Assembly (NCBI GenBank): GCA_033764095.1
Contig: JANRJF010000333.1
Location: forward strand, 1 to 13,661
Direction of reading: 5' to 3'
Length of the DNA: 13,661 nt
From: JBDTMT01 sp033764095
Lineage (GTDB): Bacteria; Desulfobacterota; Binatia; HRBIN30; CADEER01
The notes under the pieces were generated by a model. The model saw nothing but the letters and a program-made list of their open reading frames with translations. It was not told where the DNA came from and did no database searches. Shown piece by piece: positions 1-7,011 of the stretch. The translations under genes were made by a program, and so were the position numbers. Numbering within the stretch: position 1 is the stretch's first letter; each line of letters starts with the position of its first letter.

Positions 1-1116
1 TACGCGCGCTGCGAGGCGCGGCTGGCGGCGCTCGGCAGGCGCGCCGCGGCGTATCCGATCGACGCGAGCGGCTGGCTGCTGCTGGAGCTGATCGCGGCGC
101 TCGCCGGCCGCGCCGGCGGGGGCGGTGCGCGCATCGCGCACTGGCCGCACGGCCACCGCGCGGCGGCGGTGCTGACGCACGATCTCGAGCCGCGCCGCTA
201 TGCCTACGGCGCCGGGCTCGACCGCCTGCTGGCGCGCCCGGCGGCCGGCCTGCCGCGCGGTGCGCTCGGTCTGGTGGCGCGGCCGGCGCGCCGCCACCTG
301 CGGGCTGACCGCCGCGCCGTGCTGGCCGGACGCGACGTGTATTGTCACGGCCTCGATCATCGCGGCGAGCCGGTGCGCGGCGCGCGCCGCGTCGCGCGCC
401 AGCTGACCCGCGCCCGTGCGCTGCTCGAGCGCCACCTCGGCCGCACCGTCGACGGCTACCGCAGCCCGCGCCTCGACCGCTCGCCGGATCTCGACCGCGC
501 CCTCGACCGCGCCGGCTTCCGCTTCGATTCGTCGCATCCCGACGTCGACCGCGAGAACCCCAGCCACTACGGGCGCGGCGTGCGCCTCTGCCTGCCCTAC
601 CGCGCCCCGCTCGACGACGGCGCCGGCGGCTGGCGCCCGAGCCGCTGCCTGGAGGTGCCGCTCACCGCGCCCGACTGCATCCAGCCGCTGTTCGCCGGCG
701 CCGACGCCGCGGCGCTGGCCGACACCGTGCGCCAGAAGGCCGCCTGGGTGCGCGCCAGCGGCGGCTGCTACGTCGCGCTGGTGCACGCCGGCGTCTTCGG
801 CCCGGCCGACGCGGCGCGCCGCGAGGCGCACCTGCAGGTGGTCGGCGACGCGCTGGCGCAGGCCGACACCTGGTGTACGACGCTGCCCGCGCTGGTCGAG
901 TGGTGGACGGCGCGCGAGCAGCTGCACCTGGCTGGCGATGCCGCGTCGGGCTGGCGCGTCGCCAACGCCGGTCCGCGGCCGGTCGCCGGCGCGACCCTGC
1001 TCATCGAGGCCGCCGACGGCGCGCGCCGCGTCGCGCTGCCGGCCCTCGCCCCGCACGCCACCTACGATCTGCCCGCCGACGGAGCGCTCCACGCATGCAG
1101 CCGACCATCGCAGTGA
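1..1116 (+). CDS. Polysaccharide deacetylase (NodB/CE4-like), 5' end outside window
   Basis: The reading frame is open from base 1, so the true start lies upstream; the in-frame GTG at 169 would cut through the first catalytic motif and is not a credible start. The order of NodB-fold motifs is visible. A THDLE motif with the catalytic/metal Asp is at 178-186, an HGLDH pair (possible metal His residues) at 346-360, and a GYRSP motif (Arg and Pro of motif 3) at 454-468. The Asp-X-Asp/Glu form of motif 1 and the HxxxH form of motif 2 are typical of divergent family members. After about codon 300 of the visible part, a short Gly/Ala-rich stretch with alternating hydrophobic residues looks like a small C-terminal beta-sandwich appendage (inference). 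The likely role is removing acetyl groups from an N-acetylated glycan in the envelope. Its last 22 bases overlap the next gene, indicating co-translation. Confidence 0.8.
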   Translation, partial: YARCEARLAALGRRAAAYPIDASGWLLLELIAALAGRAGGGGARIAHWPHGHRAAAVLTHDLEPRRYAYGAGLDRLLARPAAGLPRGALGLVARPARRHLRADRRAVLAGRDVYCHGLDHRGEPVRGARRVARQLTRARALLERHLGRTVDGYRSPRLDRSPDLDRALDRAGFRFDSSHPDVDRENPSHYGRGVRLCLPYRAPLDDGAGGWRPSRCLEVPLTAPDCIQPLFAGADAAALADTVRQKAAWVRASGGCYVALVHAGVFGPADAARREAHLQVVGDALAQADTWCTTLPALVEWWTAREQLHLAGDAASGWRVANAGPRPVAGATLLIEAADGARRVALPALAPHATYDLPADGALHACSRPSQ

Positions 1117-2414
1117 TCGGCGGCGGCATCGCCGGCCTGGCGAGCGCCTACTATCTCACCCGGCACGGCTACCGGCCGCTGCTGCTGGAGGCCGGCGCGC
1201 AGCTGGGCGGCCTCGGCGCGCACTTCGACCACGACGGCGTCGCGCTCGACCGCTGGTATCACGTCATCCTCGATTCCGACGCCGAGCTCTGCGGCCTGAT
1301 CGGCGAGCTCGGCCTCGGCCAGGACCTGGTGTGGCGCGAGACCGGCATGGGCTTCCACCTCGGTGGCCGCCTGTACGGCTTCAACTCGCCGCTCGACGTG
1401 CTGCGCTTCGCCGCCTTGCCGATGGTGGATCGGCTGCGCACCGGCGTCGGCGCGCTCTATCTGACCCGCGGCGTGCGCGATCCGCTGGCGCTCGACGACA
1501 TCGCCGCGGTCGAGTGGCTGCCGCGCGTCTTCGGCGCGCGCGTCTTCGAGCGCATCTGGCAGCCGCTGCTGCGCGCCAAGTTCGGCGACCGCGCCGCCGA
1601 GGTGCCGGCCTACTGGGTGTGGAACACGCTGTCGCGCGAGAAGAACGGCGGCCAGGAAGTGAAGGGCTACCTGCGCGGCGGCTACGCGGCGCTGGTCGCG
1701 GCGCTGCGCGCCGCCGTTCTGCAGGGCGGCGGCGAGATTCGCCTCAACGCGCCGGTGCGGGCGATCGAGGCGAGCGCCGCCGGCGTCACCCTGGAGGTCG
1801 GCGACGCGCGGCTGCAGGCCGACGCGGCGGTCGCGACCCTGCCGCTGCCGGTGCTGGCGCGCGTCGCGCGCGGCGCACTGGCCGCGCAGGTGCCGCTGCC
1901 GGCGCTGCACTACCAGGGCGTGGTCAACGCGGTGGTGATGGCGCGCCGCCGGCTCGAACGCTTCTACTGGACCATCGTCGTCGACCCGCGCTTCGCCTTC
2001 CAGGGCGTCGTCGAGACCACCCACGTCATCCCCAACGCGTGGGTCGGCGGCCGTCATCTCGTCTACGCGATGAACTACTGCGCCGCCGACTCGCCGCTCT
2101 ACGCGCGCGACGACGACACCGTCGCACGCCAGGCGGTGGATGGACTGTGCGCGCTCTACCCGCACTTCCGTCCCGCCGACGTCGAGGGGGTGCGCGTGTT
2201 CCGCGCTCCCTACGTCGAGCCGGTGTGGACGCGCGGCTACCTGCGCCAGCGCCCGGCGCCGCGCGTCGCCGACCACCCGCTCTATCTCGCCACCACCGCG
2301 CAGGCCTATCCGCGCGTCACCGCCTGGAACACCAGCGTCGCGCTGGCGCGCGAGTGCGTCGCCGCGCTGCACGCCGACCGCGCCGCCGCCCCGCCGCGCA
2401 GCGCCGCGGCCTGA
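1095..2414 (+). CDS. FAD-dependent oxidoreductase (amine-oxidase / protoporphyrinogen-oxidase-like fold)
   Basis: This 439-residue protein begins with a classical Rossmann dinucleotide-binding motif, GGGIAG at residues 9-14. An acidic residue (E32) ends the second strand, and an LGG doublet at 37-39 normally contacts the FAD diphosphate. A GYLRGG motif at 191-196 matches the substrate-domain region of amine-oxidase-like flavoproteins, and the length fits that family. No signal peptide or membrane segment is seen, so it should be cytoplasmic. The ATG at 1095 has a GGAG at 1081-1084 and overlaps the upstream deacetylase by 22 bases. The family includes amine oxidases, protoporphyrinogen oxidase-like enzymes and, more distantly, UDP-galactopyranose mutase, so the substrate cannot be read from sequence. 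Its place before a sugar aminotransferase makes oxidation of a sugar or lipid-linked sugar plausible, but this is inference. Confidence 0.85.
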   Translation: MQPTIAVIGGGIAGLASAYYLTRHGYRPLLLEAGAQLGGLGAHFDHDGVALDRWYHVILDSDAELCGLIGELGLGQDLVWRETGMGFHLGGRLYGFNSPLDVLRFAALPMVDRLRTGVGALYLTRGVRDPLALDDIAAVEWLPRVFGARVFERIWQPLLRAKFGDRAAEVPAYWVWNTLSREKNGGQEVKGYLRGGYAALVAALRAAVLQGGGEIRLNAPVRAIEASAAGVTLEVGDARLQADAAVATLPLPVLARVARGALAAQVPLPALHYQGVVNAVVMARRRLERFYWTIVVDPRFAFQGVVETTHVIPNAWVGGRHLVYAMNYCAADSPLYARDDDTVARQAVDGLCALYPHFRPADVEGVRVFRAPYVEPVWTRGYLRQRPAPRVADHPLYLATTAQAYPRVTAWNTSVALARECVAALHADRAAAPPRSAAA

Positions 2415-2429
2415 CGCCGCGTGCCGATT

Positions 2430-2433
2430 GGAG
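2430..2433 (+). promoter_or_regulatory. Ribosome binding site fixing the GTG start at 2441
   Basis: A GGAG core sits 7 bases before the GTG at 2441. This supports that start even though the same frame is open far upstream through the preceding gene. Confidence 0.6.
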
Positions 2434-2440
2434 AGCCATC

Positions 2441-3676
2441 GTGAACGCCCCCCCCCGCCGCCCCCTGCTGCTGCCGAGCGACGCCGACCACAGTGGCCGC
2501 GACCTCGGCGCCGCGGAGCTCGCGCTGCTGCAGCAGGTGATCGACTCCGGCACGCTCAACTGCACCAGGGGCACGCAGGTGAACGCCTTCGAGCGCGCCT
2601 TCGCGGCGCGGCTCGGCATCGCGCACGCCCGCGCCGTCACCTCCGGCACCGCCGCGGTGCACAGCGCCATCGCCGCGATCGATCCCGAGCCGGGCGACGA
2701 GATCGTCACCACCGCCATCACCGACATGGGCGCGATCGCGCCGATCCTCTACCAGCAGGCGATTCCGGTGTTCGCCGACGTCGATCCGGTCAGCCTCAAC
2801 GTCACCCCGCAGAGCGTCGCGGCGCGCCTCACCGACCGCACCCGCGCGGTCATCGCCACCCATCTGTTCGGCAACCCGTGCGACGTCGCCGGCATCGTGC
2901 GCGTCTGCGCGCCGCGCCGCATCCCGGTGATCGAGGACGCGGCGCAGGCCTTCTGCGCGACGCAGGACGGCCGCCCGGTCGGCAGCATCGGCGCGCTCGG
3001 CGCCTTCAGTCTGCAGCAGGGCAAGCACATGACCACCGGCGAGGGCGGCGTCGTGGTCACCGCCGACGACGCGCACGGCCGCTGGGTGCGCCTGTTCAGC
3101 GACAAGGCGTGGGGCTACGGCGATCCCGACCCCGACCACTACTTCCTGGCGCTCAACTACCGGATGACCGAGCTGCAGGGCGCCGTCGCCCGCGCCCAGC
3201 TCGACAAGCTCGACGGGGTCGTCGCGCGCCGCCAGGCGAGCGCCGCGGCGCTCACCGCGCAGCTCGCCGACCTGCCCGGCCTGACGCTGCCGCGGCCGCT
3301 GCCGGGCTGCACGCACGTGTTCTGGAAGTACCCGCTGATCGTCGACCCGGCGGTGATCCGCGGCGGCGCCGACGGGCTCGGCGCCGCGCTGCGGGCGGCG
3401 GGCGTGTTCTGCGCGCCGCGCTACATCCAGAAGCCGGCCTTCCAGTGCCGCGTCTTCACCGCGCGCAAGACCTTCGGGCGCAGCCAGCGGCCGTTCGCCG
3501 AGCGCGAGCGCGAGGACGGCCGCGCCATCGTCTACGACGCCGCCGACTACCCGGGCACCACGCAGGGGCTGGAGCGCGTCGTCGTGCTGCCGTGGAACGA
3601 GGCGTACGAGGCGGCGCACGTCGACTTCATCGCCGCGGTGGTGCGCCAGGCGGTCGAGGCGCTGCGCACGGCATGA
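2441..3676 (+). CDS. DegT/DnrJ/EryC1/StrS-family PLP aminotransferase
   Basis: This 411-residue protein shows the landmarks of sugar aminotransferases that act on nucleotide-linked keto-sugars. There is a TSGTAAVHSAI phosphate-binding segment, an IEDAAQAF motif with the PLP-ring Asp at residue 166, and the QQGKHMTTGEGG motif carrying the Schiff-base lysine K195. An NYRMTELQGAVARAQL segment downstream is also typical. The length is usual for the family. The expected reaction is amination of a keto-sugar with glutamate as donor, in the cytoplasm. The GTG start has a good Shine-Dalgarno site, and the stop overlaps the next ATG in an ATGA arrangement. A C9 run lies in codons 3-6, immediately after the start. 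The C-terminal third (PRYIQKPAFQC onward) is rich in Arg and Tyr, and the substrate is not deducible. A non-catalytic regulatory role, known for some family members, is unlikely because K195 is present. Confidence 0.9.
   Translation: MNAPPRRPLLLPSDADHSGRDLGAAELALLQQVIDSGTLNCTRGTQVNAFERAFAARLGIAHARAVTSGTAAVHSAIAAIDPEPGDEIVTTAITDMGAIAPILYQQAIPVFADVDPVSLNVTPQSVAARLTDRTRAVIATHLFGNPCDVAGIVRVCAPRRIPVIEDAAQAFCATQDGRPVGSIGALGAFSLQQGKHMTTGEGGVVVTADDAHGRWVRLFSDKAWGYGDPDPDHYFLALNYRMTELQGAVARAQLDKLDGVVARRQASAAALTAQLADLPGLTLPRPLPGCTHVFWKYPLIVDPAVIRGGADGLGAALRAAGVFCAPRYIQKPAFQCRVFTARKTFGRSQRPFAEREREDGRAIVYDAADYPGTTQGLERVVVLPWNEAYEAAHVDFIAAVVRQAVEALRTA
2448..2456 (+). repeat. C9 homopolymer inside codons 3-6 of the aminotransferase gene
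   Basis: Nine consecutive C residues follow the start codon by four bases and encode the end of Ala-3 through the start of Arg-6. A gain or loss of one base would shift the frame at the very start of the protein. Whether it actually varies cannot be seen here. Confidence 0.7.
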
Positions 3677-4560
3677 GCTACGCTATCCTCTCCTGCGATC
3701 TCGACACCGTCGATCGCCACCTGCAGGGCTACGGGTTCGACGACCTGCCGCCCTGCGACGCGATCTACCGCGCCGCGGTGCCGCGCATTCAGGCGCTGCT
3801 CGCCGAGCTCGGCCAGCCGGCGGTGTTCTTCGTCATCGCGCGCGACGCCGAGGCGCAGGCGCCGCTGCTGCGCCAGCTGCACGCCGCCGGGCACGAGATC
3901 GCCAGCCACTCGCTCACCCATCCGCAGCCGTTCCGCACGCTCGACGACGCGGCGCTGCGCGCCGAGATCGGCGAATCGCGCCGCCGCCTGCGCGCCGCGT
4001 GCGGCGCCGACGTGGTCGGCTTCCGCGCGCCGGCCTGGGATGTCGACCGGCGCGTGCTGCGCCTGGTCGCCGAGGCCGGCTACCGCTACGACGCCTCGGT
4101 CCTGCCCACCCCGGCGCTGCTCGCCAGCCGCGTCGCCGCCTATCGGCGCAGCACCGGCAAGCGCTCGCTGTTCGCCATGGATCTGCTCGGCCACGCCTTC
4201 GCGCCGCGCGCGCCGCATCGCGCCGACGGCAACGGACTGGTGGAGTTCCCGGTGGCGGTGACGCCGTGGCTGCGGCTGCCGGTGTACCACACCATCACCC
4301 ATCTGGCGCCGCAGTGGGTGACGCGCCGCAGCCTGCGCGCCGCGCTGCGCTCGCCGGCGCCGCTCTGTTACGAATTCCACGCCGCCGACCTGCTCGACCT
4401 GGTCGCGGACGGCGTCGACGTGCGCCTCGCCCGCCATCCCGGCATGCGCCTGCCGGTGGCGGTGAAGCGCCGCGCCCTGCGCGACGTCCTGCGCACCATC
4501 GCCGCGGCGCGCCGCGTCGTGACCTACGCGCAGGCGCTGGAGGAACGGCGCGCCGCCTGA
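3673..4560 (+). CDS. Polysaccharide deacetylase (NodB homology domain)
   Basis: This 295-residue protein is almost entirely a NodB domain. Motif 1 is CDLDTVD (D9 and D11). Motif 2 is HEIASHSLTH with metal-ligand candidates H79 and H83. Motif 3 is GFRAPAW with R118 and P120, followed by YRYDAS, the usual end of the core. A later YEFHAAD segment fits the position of the C-terminal catalytic His motif. There is no signal peptide or transmembrane segment at the N-terminus, which suggests a cytoplasmic enzyme acting on a precursor rather than on secreted polymer (inference). The central part (residues about 150-230) is longer and more divergent than in minimal chitin deacetylases. The ATG overlaps the aminotransferase stop by four bases; a GAGG lies 13 bases upstream, so initiation probably relies on translational coupling. 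Partnership with an aminotransferase suggests handling of acetamido sugars. Confidence 0.87.
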   Translation: MSYAILSCDLDTVDRHLQGYGFDDLPPCDAIYRAAVPRIQALLAELGQPAVFFVIARDAEAQAPLLRQLHAAGHEIASHSLTHPQPFRTLDDAALRAEIGESRRRLRAACGADVVGFRAPAWDVDRRVLRLVAEAGYRYDASVLPTPALLASRVAAYRRSTGKRSLFAMDLLGHAFAPRAPHRADGNGLVEFPVAVTPWLRLPVYHTITHLAPQWVTRRSLRAALRSPAPLCYEFHAADLLDLVADGVDVRLARHPGMRLPVAVKRRALRDVLRTIAAARRVVTYAQALEERRAA

Positions 4561-4582
4561 CGCGGCGTCGCGCTGCCTCGCC

Positions 4583-5686
4583 ATGTCGCGTCCGCTGCGC
4601 GTCTGCTTCGTCGCCGTGCTCGGCGACAGCATCCACACCACCCGCTGGGTGGAGGCGATGCACGGGCGCGGCCACGAGGTGCTGCTGGTGACGCAGCGCC
4701 CGTCGCCGGTGCGCGGCGTGCGCGTGGTGAATCCCTACGCGCAGATGCGCTGGCGGGTGCCGAAGCTGCATCATCTCGCCGCCTACGCGCTGACCCGCCG
4801 CGCCATCGCCGCGTTCCGGCCCGATCTGGTCCACCTGCACTGGCTCGACGCCAGCCCGTGGATGGTGCGCCAGGCGCGCGGCTGGCCGCGCACGGTGGTG
4901 TCGGTGTGGGGGCGCGACGTGATCTGGGACGGCCTCGAGCCGGAGCCGGCGGCGCGCGTCGCGCGCAAGCGCGCCCTGCTCGCCGGCGCGCAGGAGGTCA
5001 CCGCGATCACCCGCTTCCATGCCGAGCGCACGCGGCCGCTGCTCGGCCCGGCGCAGCGCCTGAGCGTCGTGCCGTGGGGCGTCGACACCGCCCGCTTCCG
5101 GCCGCGCGAGCTGCCGCGCGGCGGCGCCCCGGTGATCGGTTTCGCCAAGCACTACCTGCCCAAATACGGCCCCGACGTGCTGCTCGAGGCGATGGCGCGC
5201 GTGCACGCGCGCCGCCCGGACGCGCGCCTGGTGATGGTCGGCCTCGGCGATCCGACCCCCTACCGGCGCCAGGCGAGCGGGCTCGGGCTCGACGGCGTCG
5301 TCGAGCTGCGCGGCGCGGTGGCGCACGACGGCATCCCGGCGCTGATGCGCGAGCTCGACATCTTCTGCATGCCGTCGGTGTACGACTCGGAGACCTTCGG
5401 CGTCGCCGCGGTCGAGGCCTCGGCGAGCGGCCTGCCGGTGGTGGCGACGCGCGTCGGCGGGGTCGCCGAGGCGGTGGTCGACGGCGCCACCGGCGTGCTG
5501 GTGCCGCCGCGCGACCCGGCCGCGCTCGCCGCGGCGCTGCTCGAACTGCTCGCCGATCCGGCACGGGCGCGGCGGCTCGGCGCCGCCGGGCGCGACTTCG
5601 TGCGCGACCGCTACGAGTGGCGGGTCAACGTCGACGCCATGCAGGCGGTCTACGACCGCGTCATGCAGACGGAGGCGGCGGCGTGA
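4583..5686 (+). CDS. Glycosyltransferase, GT4 family (GT-B fold)
   Basis: This 367-residue protein has the two Rossmann-like halves of a GT-B enzyme. The N-terminal half carries LGDSIHTTRWVEAMHGRGHEV, the usual first strand and helix with acceptor-side loops. The C-terminal half starts near VVPWGVDTARF and VIGFAKHY and contains the donor-binding EX7E motif, E270 and E278, within SETFGVAAVEA. A GLPVVAT strand and a GVLVPPRDP segment follow, as is standard for GT4. It should transfer a sugar from a nucleotide or lipid donor at the inner face of the membrane. It starts 22 bases after the deacetylase stop with no convincing Shine-Dalgarno sequence, the only weakly coupled junction of this operon. 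Its stop overlaps the next GTG. Sugar specificity cannot be read. Confidence 0.92.
   Translation: MSRPLRVCFVAVLGDSIHTTRWVEAMHGRGHEVLLVTQRPSPVRGVRVVNPYAQMRWRVPKLHHLAAYALTRRAIAAFRPDLVHLHWLDASPWMVRQARGWPRTVVSVWGRDVIWDGLEPEPAARVARKRALLAGAQEVTAITRFHAERTRPLLGPAQRLSVVPWGVDTARFRPRELPRGGAPVIGFAKHYLPKYGPDVLLEAMARVHARRPDARLVMVGLGDPTPYRRQASGLGLDGVVELRGAVAHDGIPALMRELDIFCMPSVYDSETFGVAAVEASASGLPVVATRVGGVAEAVVDGATGVLVPPRDPAALAAALLELLADPARARRLGAAGRDFVRDRYEWRVNVDAMQAVYDRVMQTEAAA
5671..5675 (+). promoter_or_regulatory. Ribosome binding site for the GTG start at 5683
   Basis: A perfect GGAGG core lies 7 bases before the GTG at 5683, within the end of the upstream glycosyltransferase gene. It decides the start of the membrane protein, whose frame is open much further upstream. 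Confidence 0.7.
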
Positions 5687-7011
5687 ACGGCCCGCTCTCC
5701 ACCGCGCTGCTGGCGGCGCTGCTGCCGGCGCTCGCGGCGCTGGCCTTCACCGCGCCGCCGGCGCTGCTGCTGGTCGCCGACCTGCCGCTCACCGCCCTGC
5801 AGGGGCAGTGGGAGTTGAACGAGATCCTCTTCGACCCCTCCGACCTGGTGCTGGCGGCGCTGCTGCTGGCATTCGCCGCGCGCGGCGTGCCGCGCGCGCG
5901 CGGCGGCTCGGCGACGGTGCCCGGGCTGCGCTGGTGGCTGCTGCTCGGCGGCCTGCTGTCGATCGCCTACCTCGCCGCGCCGATCAACGCGCCGGTGCTC
6001 GACAGCTGGTCGCGGATCGCCTACCAGCTCTACCGCTACTGCTGGCGGCCGATCGCCTGGTTCGTGCTCGCCGCCGTGTGCATCCGCGACCGCCGCCGCC
6101 TGGGCTGGCTGCTGGCGGCGATCGTCGTCTCCGGGGTGATCTTCTCGCTGCCGGCGATCGCGCAGGGCTACGGCGGCGACTACGCCACCGGGCCGTTCAG
6201 CCACAAGAACGAGCTCGGCGCGGCGCTGCTGGCGCCGCTGCTGCTGGCGCTCGCCGGCGCGGTGTCGGGCCGCCCGCCCGGCGCGCGCCTGGCCTGCGGC
6301 GTCGCGGCGCTGATCATCGGTCGCGCGCTGATGTTCGCGCTGTCGCGCGGCGCCACGGTCGCCGCGCTGGCCGGCGCGGCGCTGCTGTGCGCCGGCCTGC
6401 TCGCCGACCGGCGGCTGCGCCGCGCCGTGCTGACGCTGCTGCCGCTGGCGCTGCTGGCCGGCGTGGTGGTGCTGCTCAAGTCGGACCGCCCGGTGGTCGC
6501 CGAGCTGCTCACCGCCAGCGCCGGCACCGAGGACGCGAACATGCAGTTCCGCATCCAGGAGCGCTGGCCGCACTTCGCCGCGATCATCGCCGAGCACCCG
6601 TGGCTGGGCACCGGCGACGGCCGCGACCTGACGCTCGGCGAGGAGATGAACACGCCGCACAACGGCTATCTGTCGCTGGCGCTCATCTCCGGCATCCCGG
6701 CGGCGACGCTGACCATCGGCTTCGCGCTGGCCGGACTGGCGGCGGCCTGGCGGCTGCAGCGCGGCGCTGACGGCGACCTGCGGGTGCTCGGCCTGGCGGT
6801 GGCGGCGACGCTGGTCGCGCTGCTGATCCACAACCTGATCGACGCGACGCTGCTCAATGCGTTTGCCGCCAAGGTCTACTGGCTGCTGATCGGGGTGACG
6901 ACGCTGGCGGCGCAACAGCCGGCGCGCTTCCACGCCGCGCCGACGGCGGTGTCGCCGGCCCGACCGCGCGCCGCGCTGGCGCCGGCGGTGGCGGTCGAGG
7001 TGCGCTCGTGA
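5683..7011 (+). CDS. O-antigen ligase / polymerase (Wzy_C-type) integral membrane protein
   Basis: This 442-residue protein has about eleven or twelve hydrophobic segments and one large hydrophilic loop between roughly residues 266 and 325, the topology of O-antigen ligases and Wzy polymerases. Family landmarks are FSHKNELGAALL (172 onward), LSRGA (220-224) and HNGYLSLALISGIP, with H326 and N327 after the big loop. In this family the large loop is periplasmic and takes part in catalysis. It would either polymerise lipid-linked repeat units or ligate a glycan to an acceptor; sequence alone does not separate these roles. The neighbouring flippase favours the Wzx/Wzy interpretation. The GTG start overlaps the preceding stop by four bases (GTGA) and has an ideal GGAGG site. 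The C-terminal 30 residues are Ala/Pro-rich and probably disordered. Confidence 0.88.
   Translation: MNGPLSTALLAALLPALAALAFTAPPALLLVADLPLTALQGQWELNEILFDPSDLVLAALLLAFAARGVPRARGGSATVPGLRWWLLLGGLLSIAYLAAPINAPVLDSWSRIAYQLYRYCWRPIAWFVLAAVCIRDRRRLGWLLAAIVVSGVIFSLPAIAQGYGGDYATGPFSHKNELGAALLAPLLLALAGAVSGRPPGARLACGVAALIIGRALMFALSRGATVAALAGAALLCAGLLADRRLRRAVLTLLPLALLAGVVVLLKSDRPVVAELLTASAGTEDANMQFRIQERWPHFAAIIAEHPWLGTGDGRDLTLGEEMNTPHNGYLSLALISGIPAATLTIGFALAGLAAAWRLQRGADGDLRVLGLAVAATLVALLIHNLIDATLLNAFAAKVYWLLIGVTTLAAQQPARFHAAPTAVSPARPRAALAPAVAVEVRS
6997..7000 (+). promoter_or_regulatory. Ribosome binding site for the GTG start at 7008
   Basis: A GAGG core sits 7 bases before the GTG at 7008, inside the last codons of the polymerase gene. 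It supports the four-base GTGA overlap as the real start. Confidence 0.55.

Noticed and set aside
169..1116. GTG at 169 as the start of the first deacetylase
   Set aside because: It would begin within motif 1 and remove the first strand of the fold. The frame is open to the window edge with plausible coding sequence.
4547..4554. GGCGCGCC palindrome at the end of the second deacetylase as a regulatory site
   Set aside because: An eight-base palindrome of G and C is expected by chance at this composition.
1062..4641. Long minus-strand open frames antisense to the oxidoreductase, aminotransferase and deacetylase genes (1062-2372, 2306-3619, 3547-4641)
   Set aside because: They are Arg/Ala/Gly-rich with no family motifs and lie opposite genes with clear motifs. 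In very GC-rich DNA stop codons are rare, so such frames are expected.
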